Shown one piece after another: positions 9,001 to 16,441 of a DNA stretch of 64,000 nt. Numbering within the stretch: position 1 is the first letter of the stretch; every line of letters starts with the position of its first letter. A program made the translations under genes and the position numbers. The stretch spans positions 1 to 64,000 of the forward strand of contig NZ_BAAAYN010000029.1 of assembly GCF_039536245.1 (NCBI RefSeq). Reading direction: 5' to 3'. This DNA is from Cryptosporangium minutisporangium (GTDB lineage Bacteria > Actinomycetota > Actinomycetes > Mycobacteriales > Cryptosporangiaceae). Under the pieces are notes generated by a model that was not told where the DNA came from, did not search any database, and saw only the letters and a program-made list of their open reading frames with translations.

Positions 9001-9783
9001 CTCGGCCCGGACGGCCGCTTGCTGCTGAGCGACGGGTGGCGGCTCCACCTGGTGGACCCGTTCAGCGGGGTTGCCGCGGCGGTTCTGGAGGAGCGCCCCG
9101 GAGGGTTCAACCATGCCCAGCTCGGCCCGGACGGGCGCTTCGCCGTTTCCGCCGGCAACGATCACACGGTGCGGATCTGGGATCTGACGACGGCCACCTG
9201 CCTGCGGGTACTGCAGACGGATGCGCGACTCGGTTCGGTGCAGTTCAGCGCCGACGCGAGGTTCGTGCTGGCCGGCACCGACGATGGTGCGATCCTGGTA
9301 TGGGAACTCGACTGGGAACTGCGTGCACCCAACGCCGCGGACTGGCACGAGGACGCCCGTCCTCTGCTGAGCAACTTTCTCGACCTGCACACGGGCGATC
9401 ACTCGACGTGGCGACCGCAGGACGTCGACGGGCTGCTCGGTCGGCTGGCCCGAGCCGGGCTGGGATGGGTACGGCCCGAGGGAGTTCGGGCCGAACTGCT
9501 CCGCATGGCCGAGGTATGGCCGGGGCCACCGGTGCTGCGCATGCTGCCGGCGCCAGGTCCGGACGCCGACAGCGGCGACCCGCCGTCCGCTCGGAGCGCC
9601 CGGACCGCGGCCGAGGCCCGACGCGACGTCCAACACAGCCCTTGCCCCCGATGCGGGGCCACCCCGCAGAGGGCGGGCGAGCCCATCGAGACCACTCCGT
9701 TCGGACGGCGCTGGGTTCGTATTCCCGGGCACTGCCCTGCCTGCTCCGCACAGTTCGAACACTGGTTCGACCTTCCCCGCTGA
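6028..9783 (+). CDS. Ser/Thr protein kinase fused to WD40 repeats and a C-terminal zinc ribbon
   Basis: This is a 1251-residue protein. The kinase domain (about 10-290) has the glycine loop GNGGMGLVYQV, lysine 42 (LAVKSP), the catalytic loop HQDVKPAN with Asp143, DFG at 161-163 and YASPEQVDG as the activation-segment end. A TPR-like helical pair follows (about 310-350). Then come WD40 blades, with many copies of a VSADGR..V..G..D.TVRVWDL pattern, in two blocks (about 430-730 and 800-1110) separated by a helical linker. The last 40 residues hold two cysteine pairs (CPRCG and CPAC), a zinc-ribbon-like end. No membrane helix is seen, so it should be a cytoplasmic signalling scaffold, unlike PknB with its membrane anchor. 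Its targets are unknown. HQD replaces the usual HRD. Confidence 0.9.
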   Translation: MYWTVGDTIAGTYRVLRVHGNGGMGLVYQVRHLQWDVDLAVKSPRTEMFRTAADRERFIAEAQAWVSLGLHPHVCACHYVRVLDGVPLVFAEYLAGGSVREWIDDRRLYDGTTDEVLARIVDIAIQVAWGLGHAHEHGLVHQDVKPANVLLDADGTAKVTDFGIAKARASVSEHRQAPTDPTLSVLVSRGGLTPAYASPEQVDGGRLGRRTDVWSLAVSVLELFTGGISWSMGAAAPYALADHRQHGPPEPHLPPMPAPLHDLLTRCLRIDPADRPPTMMAVAEALVEIYERMLGRRYPRLAPRPAELRADELTNRALSLLDLGRPDEADRALAEALRVDPRHPHAVYNNGLLRWRRAEISDTEVVARIEEARVAGAGAVVDDLLTQIHLERGDPDPVAGGTVGRHDGAGSFEPSPSAAVIRPSAGGDYVIGSRPPGGGLDSPYTVLVWDVERNTARCELRGHPSRVNAADITADGQLAISGGGGLMFGARSGLDAEHFAVRVWDLVRGTCRHVLTGHTGPVRSVRVSADGRVAVTGSEDRTVRVWDLTTGSTGRVLAGHTDRVADVDVSADGRLAVSGGNDGTVRIWDLVSARTLRAHHHGHSVSAVALSADGHRVAFGDREGWLHVGDASTGSYRRIRADPTAVLTLDLNRDGSLAVTGGNDDSIRIWSTANGRCLRTCAGHRDHNSPSSYPVDMSATFTADGRSVLSAGRHSVRRWGLPTGHSAPLMPCRPRSQPELVQTEVQVRALLTDADRALDEQQYPAALTVLRRARATPGHERSRPVLDAWRRLTDRSVRVGLRSVWEAAPLTGHAGRVNAIAVSEEPDRAISAGADGTVRLWDLDSGQCLRSVAGRDETHQVAVSRDGRRVLFIRGAALYLWTGVSVEKVADDVLGPIQAEEQIGGPLAVSADGRYAITNSPQPGIILWDVTDGTRRIALPEQQFESLSLLLSADARFAVDYTLGDGTRLWDLEHGRQLGVLRPGHDYFPVALGPDGRLLLSDGWRLHLVDPFSGVAAAVLEERPGGFNHAQLGPDGRFAVSAGNDHTVRIWDLTTATCLRVLQTDARLGSVQFSADARFVLAGTDDGAILVWELDWELRAPNAADWHEDARPLLSNFLDLHTGDHSTWRPQDVDGLLGRLARAGLGWVRPEGVRAELLRMAEVWPGPPVLRMLPAPGPDADSGDPPSARSARTAAEARRDVQHSPCPRCGATPQRAGEPIETTPFGRRWVRIPGHCPACSAQFEHWFDLPR

Positions 9784-9846
9784 CCTTCGGTCGGCGGCGT
9801 GCCGAGCGGCGGGGAGATTGCCGGCACTGATCGGGCTGGCCACCGG

Positions 9847-10221
9847 TCAGGCCGTAATGATCTCCGGCGCCAGCGGGGCGAGTGCGTCCACGGCCTGGTA
9901 GATCATCTCGTCGTCGGCGCCCGCGTCGGCCAACGCAGCCCCAAGATGGCCGATGACGGCAGCGAACGCCGCGGGGGTGATACCGAGCCCGGCGTGCGCG
10001 ACGTTCATGGCGCGGCCGGTGTAGGGAGGCCCAGCGCCGAGCGCCTGGCCGACGAAGAGCCGCTGGTGCTCCTTCAGCCGCTCCAGGTCGACGCCCTCGA
10101 AGTACGGCGCGAGTAACGGATCTGCGAGGACCTCCTCGTAGAACACGTCGACGACCGCGGCGACGGCCGGTGCGCCACCGATTCGGTCGAAGTTGGTGTC
10201 GGGGGCTGCCTCGGTGCCCAT
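9847..10221 (-). CDS. truncated haemoglobin (group 1 type)
   Basis: This is a 124-residue 2-on-2 globin. The N-terminal FDRIGGAPAVAAVVDVFYEEVLADPLLAPYF contains the GG turn and the B10 Tyr/CD1 Phe region. EHQRLFVGQALGAGPPYTGRAMNVAHAGLGI follows, with the proximal histidine in NVAHAGL. The family binds O2 or NO through heme, with roles in NO detoxification or oxygen handling. The start at 10221 is chosen because AGGAGG lies 7 bases upstream. A longer frame upstream lacks globin homology. Confidence 0.9.
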   Translation of the reverse strand: MGTEAAPDTNFDRIGGAPAVAAVVDVFYEEVLADPLLAPYFEGVDLERLKEHQRLFVGQALGAGPPYTGRAMNVAHAGLGITPAAFAAVIGHLGAALADAGADDEMIYQAVDALAPLAPEIITA

Positions 10222-10339
10222 CCGCGTCCTCCTGGCTGCATGGTGACCCGGCAAGATAGGCCGGTGGGGCCACCACGGTCCCACCGGTCGAGCCACTCGT
10301 CGACCGATGTCCGAAGATCCCTCTGCGCTGCACTGACCG

Positions 10340-10906
10340 TCAGGCGTACCTGATCGAGCGGGCGAACGTCGGTAGATCCAGCCGCCAGTCGTTGCTGCGC
10401 ATGAACCGGCCCGGCGGGTACTCGAAGTCGCACTCACGGACCAGTTCGAACCCGACACGACGACACACTGCATTGGACGCCGGGTTGTCGACCGACGGAA
10501 AGGCATGCAGCCATCGCAACCGACTGGTTCCGGCGGCATGGGCCGCAGCCGCTGCTGCGGCCTGGCCCGCGATGCCCCGGCCTTGGAACTCCGGCAGGAC
10601 GTTCCAGCCCATCTCGAAGACGGCGTCGTCCTGCCAGGTCCGCTCCGCATAGCCGACGCTGCCGACCGGGTCGCCGGTGGCTCGCAGTCGGACGCTGAAC
10701 ATGCACCCTTTTCCCTCGGCAGAGAAGCCCAGGTAGCGACCGTGTCGTACCAGGATCTGCGGCTCGGTCTCCGGGCCGCCGAGATGTTCTTTCATCGCGG
10801 GGGTGTTGATGCGCCGGAGCAAGCCGAGGTCCGCCTCGGTCCACGGCTGGATCGTCACCAGCGACACAGCAGCTCCTGACGCTCGACTTCTTCGCGCGGT
10901 TGTCAT
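10340..10906 (-). CDS. GNAT family N-acetyltransferase
   Basis: This protein has 188 residues from the furthest start. The acetyl-CoA binding motif is seen as VLPEFQGRGIAGQAAAAAA (the Q-x-x-G-x-G/A signature), followed by AFPSVDNPASNAVCRRVGFELV, the usual terminal motif of RimJ-like enzymes. It transfers an acetyl group from acetyl-CoA to an amine, and the substrate is unknown. A start about 14 codons in (VSLVTIQPW) would also fit the domain. It is the middle gene of three minus-strand genes (9847-11389). Confidence 0.85.
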   Translation of the reverse strand: MTTARRSRASGAAVSLVTIQPWTEADLGLLRRINTPAMKEHLGGPETEPQILVRHGRYLGFSAEGKGCMFSVRLRATGDPVGSVGYAERTWQDDAVFEMGWNVLPEFQGRGIAGQAAAAAAAHAAGTSRLRWLHAFPSVDNPASNAVCRRVGFELVRECDFEYPPGRFMRSNDWRLDLPTFARSIRYA

Positions 10907-10942
10907 CGCGAAGGCCGCCAGCCGGCGTTCAGTGCGGCCACG

Positions 10943-11389
10943 TCAGCGACGTAGACCTTCGCGGCGGGTCCGCGCTGACAACCGGCTGAGGGACTTCGCG
11001 ACGGCACGGGTGACGGCACTGATCAGCGTCGAGCCGATGGCCATCACCACGAAGACGAGGGGTGCCCCTCCGAGCCACAGCCCGAAGCCGTAGTCGGTGG
11101 AGGCGACCCACCAGGTCCAGCCGGCCGTGAACGTCACGGTCAGCGCGATCGGCGGGATCCACGGCGGCAGCATCAGCGCACCGACGACCGTGATCGCGAT
11201 CAGGCATAACACACAGCCGATCACCTGCCACGCCACGAACGGTCCGGTGACTTCTCCGGTGGGCCAGAAGACTTGAATCTCCCGATCCCAACCCAGCCAG
11301 GCGCCCCAGGTCACCGCGGTCGCCACTGCGACAGCGAGCGCGCCCAGCAGCTCGCCGCGGTACTCCCTGCTCCACTCCGGAGTCCTCAT
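10943..11389 (-). CDS. small multi-pass membrane protein
   Basis: This protein has 148 residues from the ATG at 11389 (MRTPEWSREYRGELLGA). Four hydrophobic segments are visible: LLGALAVAVATAVTWGAWL, WQVIGCVLCLIAITVVGALM, PPIALTVTFTAGWTWWVA and LWLGGAPLVFVVMAIGSTLI. The C-terminus is strongly basic and so probably cytoplasmic. No family is recognised. It is divergent from the zinc-finger-like gene at 11435. Confidence 0.6.
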   Translation of the reverse strand: MRTPEWSREYRGELLGALAVAVATAVTWGAWLGWDREIQVFWPTGEVTGPFVAWQVIGCVLCLIAITVVGALMLPPWIPPIALTVTFTAGWTWWVASTDYGFGLWLGGAPLVFVVMAIGSTLISAVTRAVAKSLSRLSARTRREGLRR

Positions 11390-11434
11390 GCACCGATCCT
11401 GTCGACTCGCCGACGAGTGGGGAAGAGTGGTGTG

Positions 11435-11992
11435 GTGACCGATGACTCGTGGATGGAGTTGGACCAAGCAGCCGCCTGGCTGGTCGGTCAGTTTCGCCCG
11501 CTGCTGACCGAGCTGACCGGCGCTGCGGGTCAGGACGTAAGGCTGCCACCTGGACCGGCGTTCGCCCCCTGGGACGAATCACTGTGGTTCTGCGACGACG
11601 TGAGTGCCGACGATCGCGTCGCCCTGCTGCGGAACGTCGACCTGGTCGAGCGGGTGTGGAGCACGCTCGCGTCAGCGGGGTGGACCGTGCGAGTCCGGTG
11701 TCCGGAGTGCGGCGAAGCGCTGATCGCGCTGACCACCACCCGGCGGAGCGGTCGGGAGTTGTGGTGGGAATGCGGAGCGTGCGGTTGGCTCGGTGTCCAG
11801 TACCCGGAAGATCAGCAGCTCCGACGGATGCGGCGGCTGGAAGGCGCGGAGTCGGACTGCGTCTTCTGCGGCGAGGACGGGACCAACGCCGCCAGCTGCG
11901 AGACCTACGAATACCGCGGGGAACGCGCGGACTGGTTGGTGTGCCTGTACTGCGGGAGGAGCCACACCCGCCTGGCATCGCCGGAATCCTAG
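11435..11992 (+). CDS. hypothetical protein with two zinc-finger-like cysteine clusters
   Basis: This protein has 185 residues from the GTG at 11435, with GGGGAAG just upstream. The first 70 residues are acidic and helical. Two CxxC pairs follow: CPECG...CGACG (about 90-120) and CVFCGEDG...CLYCG (about 142-178), each able to bind one zinc. Such ribbons bind nucleic acid or protein. There is no catalytic motif and I do not recognise the family. A longer upstream frame lacks a start site. Confidence 0.6.
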   Translation: MTDDSWMELDQAAAWLVGQFRPLLTELTGAAGQDVRLPPGPAFAPWDESLWFCDDVSADDRVALLRNVDLVERVWSTLASAGWTVRVRCPECGEALIALTTTRRSGRELWWECGACGWLGVQYPEDQQLRRMRRLEGAESDCVFCGEDGTNAASCETYEYRGERADWLVCLYCGRSHTRLASPES

Positions 11993-12008
11993 CTCGCGCC
12001 CCGGGATG

Positions 12009-12476
12009 TCATCCCACGACGAGACGGAACTCGAGATCGCCCCGCGGTGCCAGGGTGAGCCGGGCGTCGCTCAGCGTCGGGCTTCCCTCCGTTCGAATCG
12101 GGATCGTGCAGTCGGTCGGCGTCGTGCACTCCGCCGATTCCGGGTCCCCGACGGACACCACGTTCGGAATCGCCCGGAGCCATTGTCGAACTTGACCGCC
12201 GTGCAGGGAGATTGCGTCGGCACGGCAGGTGTTCGGGCAGGCCACATACGTGACTCGCACTCGATCGGAATCCAGTTTCACCTCGGCCGTACGGGTGAAG
12301 CCAGGAGGAACACCGAGGCGGCGAGCCGCATCCAGGTTGTCCTCGTACGAATTCGGCCTGGTCTGGAACAGATACCCGATCGCCGCGGAATTCGCGGCGC
12401 ACGCGCAGACGACGATCACACCGAGGGAACCCAGCACAGCAAATAACAGGCGCTTGTTCACGGTCGGATTCCTCAT
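12009..12476 (-). CDS. secreted or membrane-anchored hypothetical protein
   Basis: This protein has 155 residues from the ATG at 12476. MRNPTVNKRLLFAVLGSLGVIVVCACAANSAA gives a basic start and one hydrophobic segment with cysteines, either a signal anchor or a lipoprotein-like signal. The outside part contains CPNTC and two further cysteines (CTTPTDC) that could form disulfides. The function is unknown. It converges on the gene ending at 11992. Confidence 0.55.
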   Translation of the reverse strand: MRNPTVNKRLLFAVLGSLGVIVVCACAANSAAIGYLFQTRPNSYEDNLDAARRLGVPPGFTRTAEVKLDSDRVRVTYVACPNTCRADAISLHGGQVRQWLRAIPNVVSVGDPESAECTTPTDCTIPIRTEGSPTLSDARLTLAPRGDLEFRLVVG

Positions 12477-12613
12477 CGCGGTAGCGCGTGGCCGCTCCGG
12501 CTGACGCGCGCGAGTCGTGATTGGACTGTTGTTTTCCCGACCACGATAGCGTCTACGAACGCCCGTGTACACAAAGCTTCGGCGTCGCGACGAACGCCAC
12601 ATCCGACCGTGGG

Positions 12614-13255
12614 TCAGTCCTGCTCCGGGCCGTCCAACAGCGCGGCGATCAGCCCCAGGAGCTGCTCGCGCAGCTCCGGCAAGTCTCCGCCCTTTCCCGC
12701 GTCCACCTCCGCGGTCACCAGCGCGCTCACCGCTCCGATCACCGCCCGGCCGATGAAACGAGGATCCAATCCGCCGCGCCAACGCTGCCCCTGCGTGACC
12801 ACGTCGGCGACCGCGAGAGCGAACTGCTCCTGCACCGCCAGACGCCGCGCCACGGCAGCAGGTCCGGCACCGTAGACCTCGATCAAGAAGACGCGAGCCG
12901 ACGTCGGCGCCTCCGACAGTGCGCCGAGATACGTCGAGAACACGCGGTCCAGCCGGCTGAGCACGGCCTCCTCCGGCGAACCGAGCGCGTTCACCATCGC
13001 GTCGATCAACAGATTCGACGCTTCGTCGAACGCCGCCAGGAAGCAGTCCTGCTTGTCCGCGAAGTGCTGATAGAAGGTCTCTCGGGAGATGCGCGCCCGC
13101 TTGAGCACCATCCCCACGGTCGTAGCGGCGTATCCCTCCTCCGCCACGGCGTCCACCATGGCCGCCAGAAGGCGAGCGCGTTGCGCCGCGCGGACTTCCT
13201 CGCGGCTGAGATGGTGGTGTCCGCGGGGCAGCGTAGGAACATCACCGGTACCCAT
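12614..13255 (-). CDS. TetR/AcrR family transcriptional regulator
   Basis: This protein has 213 residues. The helix-turn-helix lies at about residues 22-68: RARLLAAMVDAVAEEGYAATTVGMVLKRARISRETFYQHFADKQDCFLAAF. The C-terminal helical domain ends in ELREQLLGLIAALLDG. It is the third gene of a same-strand group (SDR, TetR, TetR), 83 bases after the second regulator, and may have its own promoter. Its target is unknown. Confidence 0.9.
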   Translation of the reverse strand: MGTGDVPTLPRGHHHLSREEVRAAQRARLLAAMVDAVAEEGYAATTVGMVLKRARISRETFYQHFADKQDCFLAAFDEASNLLIDAMVNALGSPEEAVLSRLDRVFSTYLGALSEAPTSARVFLIEVYGAGPAAVARRLAVQEQFALAVADVVTQGQRWRGGLDPRFIGRAVIGAVSALVTAEVDAGKGGDLPELREQLLGLIAALLDGPEQD

Positions 13256-13338
13256 CCGCGGGAATCTACCGAGGGCTGCCCCGATGCGACCAGCTTCGGC
13301 GTCCGCAGCCGCCGGGCACGCGCATCCACGACGCGTCG

Positions 13339-13989
13339 TCAGGGAGTCGGCGGGCCTCCGTCGCCGCTCAACAGCTTCTCGAACTCCGGTGAGAACCGCA
13401 GACTGGGCTCCCTCAGCACAGTGGTGCGCAGAGTCGTCAAGAGCACGCTCGACGCGATTTCGACGACGTCCTCAACAGAAATTTGGCGGCTCTCGATCCG
13501 GCTGAGAATCAGCTCGTCGAACAGTACGACCCAGGAACGCATCGCGGCGCTGAGCAAGGGCGACGGGTCACCGTCGAAGCCAGCTCCTTGCAGGATCTTT
13601 TTCGCCCCGTCCCATCGCAGATCGTCGATCAGCTCTTGAATGTCGGGGTCGGATCCGAGGCCGCCCCGCATCAGCGTGCGGAAGCCGTCCCGGCGGCGGT
13701 CGACGTATTCGACGTGACGGCGCAGCGCGTTTCGGAGAAGGTCCGGGAGGCTTCCCCCGTCCAGCGGAGCATCGTGTGTTTCGGCCAGCTCGGTGCGGAT
13801 TTCCGCCATCACGGCGACGTACAAGCCGCGCTTGTTGCCGAAGTGGTGAGCGATCAACCCATAAGCGACGCCGGCCTCCCGCGCGATCTCCGTCGTGGTC
13901 ACGGCCTCGTACGGATGGGCGCCGAAGAGTCGGCGGGCCGCCTCCAGCAACAGGCGGCGACGGTTCGGCTCGGTCGAGGGGACTGCCAT
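13339..13989 (-). CDS. TetR/AcrR family transcriptional regulator
   Basis: This protein has 216 residues. The DNA-binding domain is at about residues 10-57: RLLLEAARRLFGAHPYEAVTTTEIAREAGVAYGLIAHHFGNKRGLYVAVM. It begins 15 bases after the SDR gene stop, so the two are almost surely cotranscribed. It is the likely owner of the palindrome at 14880-14896 upstream of the SDR, giving feedback control of the pair. Confidence 0.92.
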   Translation of the reverse strand: MAVPSTEPNRRRLLLEAARRLFGAHPYEAVTTTEIAREAGVAYGLIAHHFGNKRGLYVAVMAEIRTELAETHDAPLDGGSLPDLLRNALRRHVEYVDRRRDGFRTLMRGGLGSDPDIQELIDDLRWDGAKKILQGAGFDGDPSPLLSAAMRSWVVLFDELILSRIESRQISVEDVVEIASSVLLTTLRTTVLREPSLRFSPEFEKLLSGDGGPPTP

Positions 13990-14004
13990 GTCGGCTCGGG
14001 CCCG

Positions 14005-14829
14005 TCAGTCGATCGCGGGGAGCGCCGACACGGAATCGATCCGACGACCGCCGACCCGAGCCAGGAGACGGCCCAGGGCCGGCACCTCGAGGGGCGCGAG
14101 GACGTAGGACGGGTAGGCGAGCCGCTTCCTACCGCGCCGGAGCGCCCGCACGATCGCCGCGGCGACCTTCTCCGCCGAGGTAGGACGAATCATCCTGGGC
14201 GGCGATCCCTTCCACGGCAGGCTGTCCACGTCCCGCAGCGCCGTGTCCGTCCCGCCGGGGATCACTTCCAGCACGCGGACATCCGTATCGGCGAGTTCCT
14301 CCCGCAGGGATCGCGTCGCTTGGGCCAGAGCGGCCTTGGAGGACGCGTAGTAGCCGAGGAGCGGCAGCGGGACCGACTGGATCGTCGAGGTGACGTTGAC
14401 GATCGTGCCGTGTCGCTGCGATCTCATGGACGGGATCACGGCGGCCCCGAGCGCCAACGGCGACCACAGATTGGTCCCGAAGATCGCCCGAGCCGCTTCG
14501 GAGTCGGAGTGCCGGCTCAGCGCCCCCGTCAGACTGGCTCCGGCGTTGTTGACGAGGATGTCGACGCCGCCGAGCTCATCCATCGCGCGGTGAGCGACCT
14601 CCACGGCGACGCCGGCCCGGGAGAGGTCCGCCGTGAGGACGAGCGGCTTCGGATGCCCGTCGGCGGTTACCTCTTTCGCGAGTTCCTCGAGGAGGTCGGT
14701 CCGTCTGGCCACGAGCGCGATCCGCGCGCCAGTGGCGGCGAGCTGCTTCGCCAGCACTCGCCCGATGCCGCTCGACGCCCCGGTCAGCACGACACGTTGC
14801 CCACGAAGGTCCAGTCCGGCAGCCACCAT
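14005..14829 (-). CDS. short-chain dehydrogenase/reductase (SDR)
   Basis: This is a 274-residue classical SDR. The Rossmann motif TGASSGIG is near residue 15, NNAGAS near 92, and the catalytic serine in VTSTIQSV is followed by the Tyr-x-x-x-Lys in YYASSKAA. Such enzymes oxidise or reduce alcohols and ketones with NAD(P). The long C-terminal tail rich in LRRGRKRLAYPSYVLAPL resembles SDRs acting on lipids. The ATG at 14829 has GGAAGG just before it. A GTG at 14853 is the alternative. It leads an operon with the TetR gene at 13989. Confidence 0.88.
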   Translation of the reverse strand: MVAAGLDLRGQRVVLTGASSGIGRVLAKQLAATGARIALVARRTDLLEELAKEVTADGHPKPLVLTADLSRAGVAVEVAHRAMDELGGVDILVNNAGASLTGALSRHSDSEAARAIFGTNLWSPLALGAAVIPSMRSQRHGTIVNVTSTIQSVPLPLLGYYASSKAALAQATRSLREELADTDVRVLEVIPGGTDTALRDVDSLPWKGSPPRMIRPTSAEKVAAAIVRALRRGRKRLAYPSYVLAPLEVPALGRLLARVGGRRIDSVSALPAID

Positions 14830-14879
14830 GCGCCTTCCTTCCGACCTCGTCACCCGAGCCCGACTCGATGGTGCACCCT

Positions 14880-14896
14880 TGATTGATAATCAGTCA
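14880..14896. promoter_or_regulatory. TetR-type operator before the SDR-TetR operon
   Basis: TGATTGATAATCAGTCA is a 17-base palindrome with 14 self-complementary positions besides the central base mismatches. It lies about 50 bases upstream of the SDR start at 14829. Its length and AT-rich centre fit a TetR-family site. The nearest candidate binder is the TetR protein at 13339-13989. Confidence 0.6.
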
Positions 14897-14910
14897 ATCC
14901 TCGCGCTGTG

Positions 14911-15192
14911 TCAGGTGGTGAGGCCCGCGTCGCGAGCGAGTAGGGCCGCTCGGACGCGGTTGGTGACGTCGAGGGCGGTCAGGACGCGGCTCACGTGCGC
15001 TTTGACGGTGCTCGCCCGCATGTGGAGGCCGGCGGCGATGTCGGCGTTGGTGTCGCCCCGCGCCAGCAGGGTCAGCACGTCGCGTTCACGGGCGGTGAGT
15101 CGGTCGATGCGGGCGCGGGCCGCGGCGGCCCGCGGCTGGTTGGTGCGGTGGTACAGGTCGATCAGGCGCCGGGCGGCGCTGGGGTGCAGCAT
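14911..15192 (-). pseudogene. C-terminal remnant of a NarL/LuxR-type response regulator
   Basis: The frame encodes LHPSAARRLIDLY, the usual linker after a receiver domain. It continues with a full LuxR-type HTH: LTARERDVLTLLARGDTNADIAAGLHMRASTVKAHVSRVLTALDVTNRVRAALLAR. About 120 receiver-domain residues with the phospho-accepting Asp are absent. Upstream the reading frame changes into a different gene start. With no receiver and no clear start, it is probably not functional. Confidence 0.7.
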
Positions 15193-15292
15193 CGCCGACG
15201 AGCAGGACGGACTCAGCCAGCACCGCGGTGGCGAGGATCAGGTAGGCAGTAGCGGCGGGCACGTCGGCGAGGGCGGCAGAGACGGTGTTCAT
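15193..15292 (-). pseudogene. N-terminal remnant of a DedA-like membrane protein
   Basis: From the ATG at 15292 the peptide MNTVSAALADVPAATAYL continues as ILATAVLAESVLLVG, which resembles the first membrane helix of DedA/VTT-family proteins. The homology stops at the next bases, where the response regulator remnant begins in another frame. DedA, sensor kinase and regulator genes are often neighbours in actinomycetes. One deletion would explain this junction. Confidence 0.45.
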
Positions 15293-15517
15293 CGATCGGA
15301 CACCACCAGGTCCTGGCCGACGGGCCCGGGCCAGTGCTTGACCGCTGGGTGCTACCGCGCTGACGGTGCCCAGGCCGCGGAGGGCCTCGGTGCGGAACGC
15401 CCAGCCGTCGGGGCGGTGGCGGGACAGGAAGCGGGCGAACGGCGGCGTCGAGTGGTTCATGCATTCGACGCTAGGAAGCGGCCCCCCGGGGATCCGCCGA
15501 TGTGCGACCGCCTACCC

Positions 15518-15531
15518 CCGACGAAAGTCGG
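15518..15531. promoter_or_regulatory. palindrome upstream of the remnant two-component locus
   Basis: CCGAC GAAA GTCGG is a perfect 5-base-arm inverted repeat. It lies about 60 bases before the ATG at 15460 of the minus-strand frame leading into the remnant region, and about 105 bases before the plus-strand gene at 15636. It looks like a NarL-type operator left behind after loss of its regulator. No proof of binding can be read from sequence. Confidence 0.4.
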
Positions 15532-15635
15532 TCACGCCCGCCGAGACCCACGCCACGGAATTCCAGCAGTGTGGTTCCGCCCACCCGGCCGTCTCGTCGG
15601 TTACACCGGAACCCTCACGTTCCGGGGAGACCACC

Positions 15636-15851
15636 ATGCTGCTGCGCTCCGACGGCTGGACCGTCGAGATCTACCAACGCCAGGTCGCACCTGATTCGCT
15701 GCCCGAGCAGCGGGTGCGGGTCAAGAACCTGGGGTTCGTCGCCTACGACGGGACGGACCTCACCCGCGCCCGGCTGATGCTCGAGGACGCCGGCATCGAC
15801 TGGGCCGACCTGGAGTACGTCGAGGACGGCGGGGCAGCGGCTGCCGGCTGA
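15636..15851 (+). CDS. small hypothetical protein
   Basis: This protein has 71 residues. The ATG at 15636 is preceded by GGGGAGA at a good distance. It has an alternating hydrophobic N-terminal part (MLLRSDGWTVEIYQRQVA) and an acidic end (DWADLEYVEDGG), with no membrane helix or known motif. The codon third positions are GC-rich as in neighbouring genes, which supports real coding. The function is unknown. Confidence 0.55.
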   Translation: MLLRSDGWTVEIYQRQVAPDSLPEQRVRVKNLGFVAYDGTDLTRARLMLEDAGIDWADLEYVEDGGAAAAG

Positions 15852-15913
15852 GGCACATCGCTCCGGCGGTGGCGCCGCGTCCCGTCTCCGGACCAGGCGC
15901 GACGCGGTCCGGG

Positions 15914-15919
15914 TAGCCT
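15914..15919 (+). promoter_or_regulatory. candidate -10 box for a leaderless gene
   Basis: TAGCCT lies 6 bases before the GTG at 15926, with no ribosome site between. Confidence 0.35.
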
Positions 15920-15925
15920 GCGCCG

Positions 15926-16426
15926 GTGGGACACAGCATCACCGCGCTCCTGGTGCCCGAGCCGTACGACGAGCGCGCGGCCCGTGCGTGGGACGTCGTG
16001 GGCGTGCCGCTCCCGGCGGGCCTCCGGCTGGTCCACCTCGACCACTACTACTCCGCTTACTGGCAGGCGCGCCGGGGCGTGACCGCACGGCTCGACGTGC
16101 CACCGGACTTCCCGGGCACGTTCCCGCGCGAGGGGGTGGTCGCCGAACTGGCCGCCGCCGTCGCCGGGACCACACCGAGCGACGAGCTGACGTTCGCGCT
16201 GCTGATGACCGACTACTTCGGCGGCATCGGTGAGCAGTGGGCCTGCGCTTTCGCGGCCGGGAACCGCGTTCCGTCGGTCCGGGACATCAACGGTGTTCTC
16301 CGCGTGCTGGGTGTGCGGGCCGTGGCCGGCTCCGACGAGTTCGACACGGTCGGCCTCGGACAGCACCGCACCTCCCCGGCCTATCTGGAGCGCTACCCGG
16401 ATCTCTGCGACGAACTGGGCGTCTAG
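15926..16426 (+). CDS. hypothetical protein
   Basis: This is a 166-residue soluble protein starting at a GTG. It has an N-terminal GHSITALLVPEPYDERAARAWDVVGV and a central acidic region, with repeated aromatic residues (DHYYSAYW). No catalytic motif or membrane segment is apparent. Codon use matches the neighbourhood. It ends 16 bases before the convergent exporter gene stop at 16442. I do not recognise the family. Confidence 0.6.
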   Translation: MGHSITALLVPEPYDERAARAWDVVGVPLPAGLRLVHLDHYYSAYWQARRGVTARLDVPPDFPGTFPREGVVAELAAAVAGTTPSDELTFALLMTDYFGGIGEQWACAFAAGNRVPSVRDINGVLRVLGVRAVAGSDEFDTVGLGQHRTSPAYLERYPDLCDELGV

Positions 16427-16441
16427 GACCCTGCTCGTCGG

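Noticed and set aside
10074-10433. Longer N-terminal extension of the haemoglobin
   Set aside because: The upstream frame lacks globin similarity, and a strong AGGAGG site marks the ATG at 10221.
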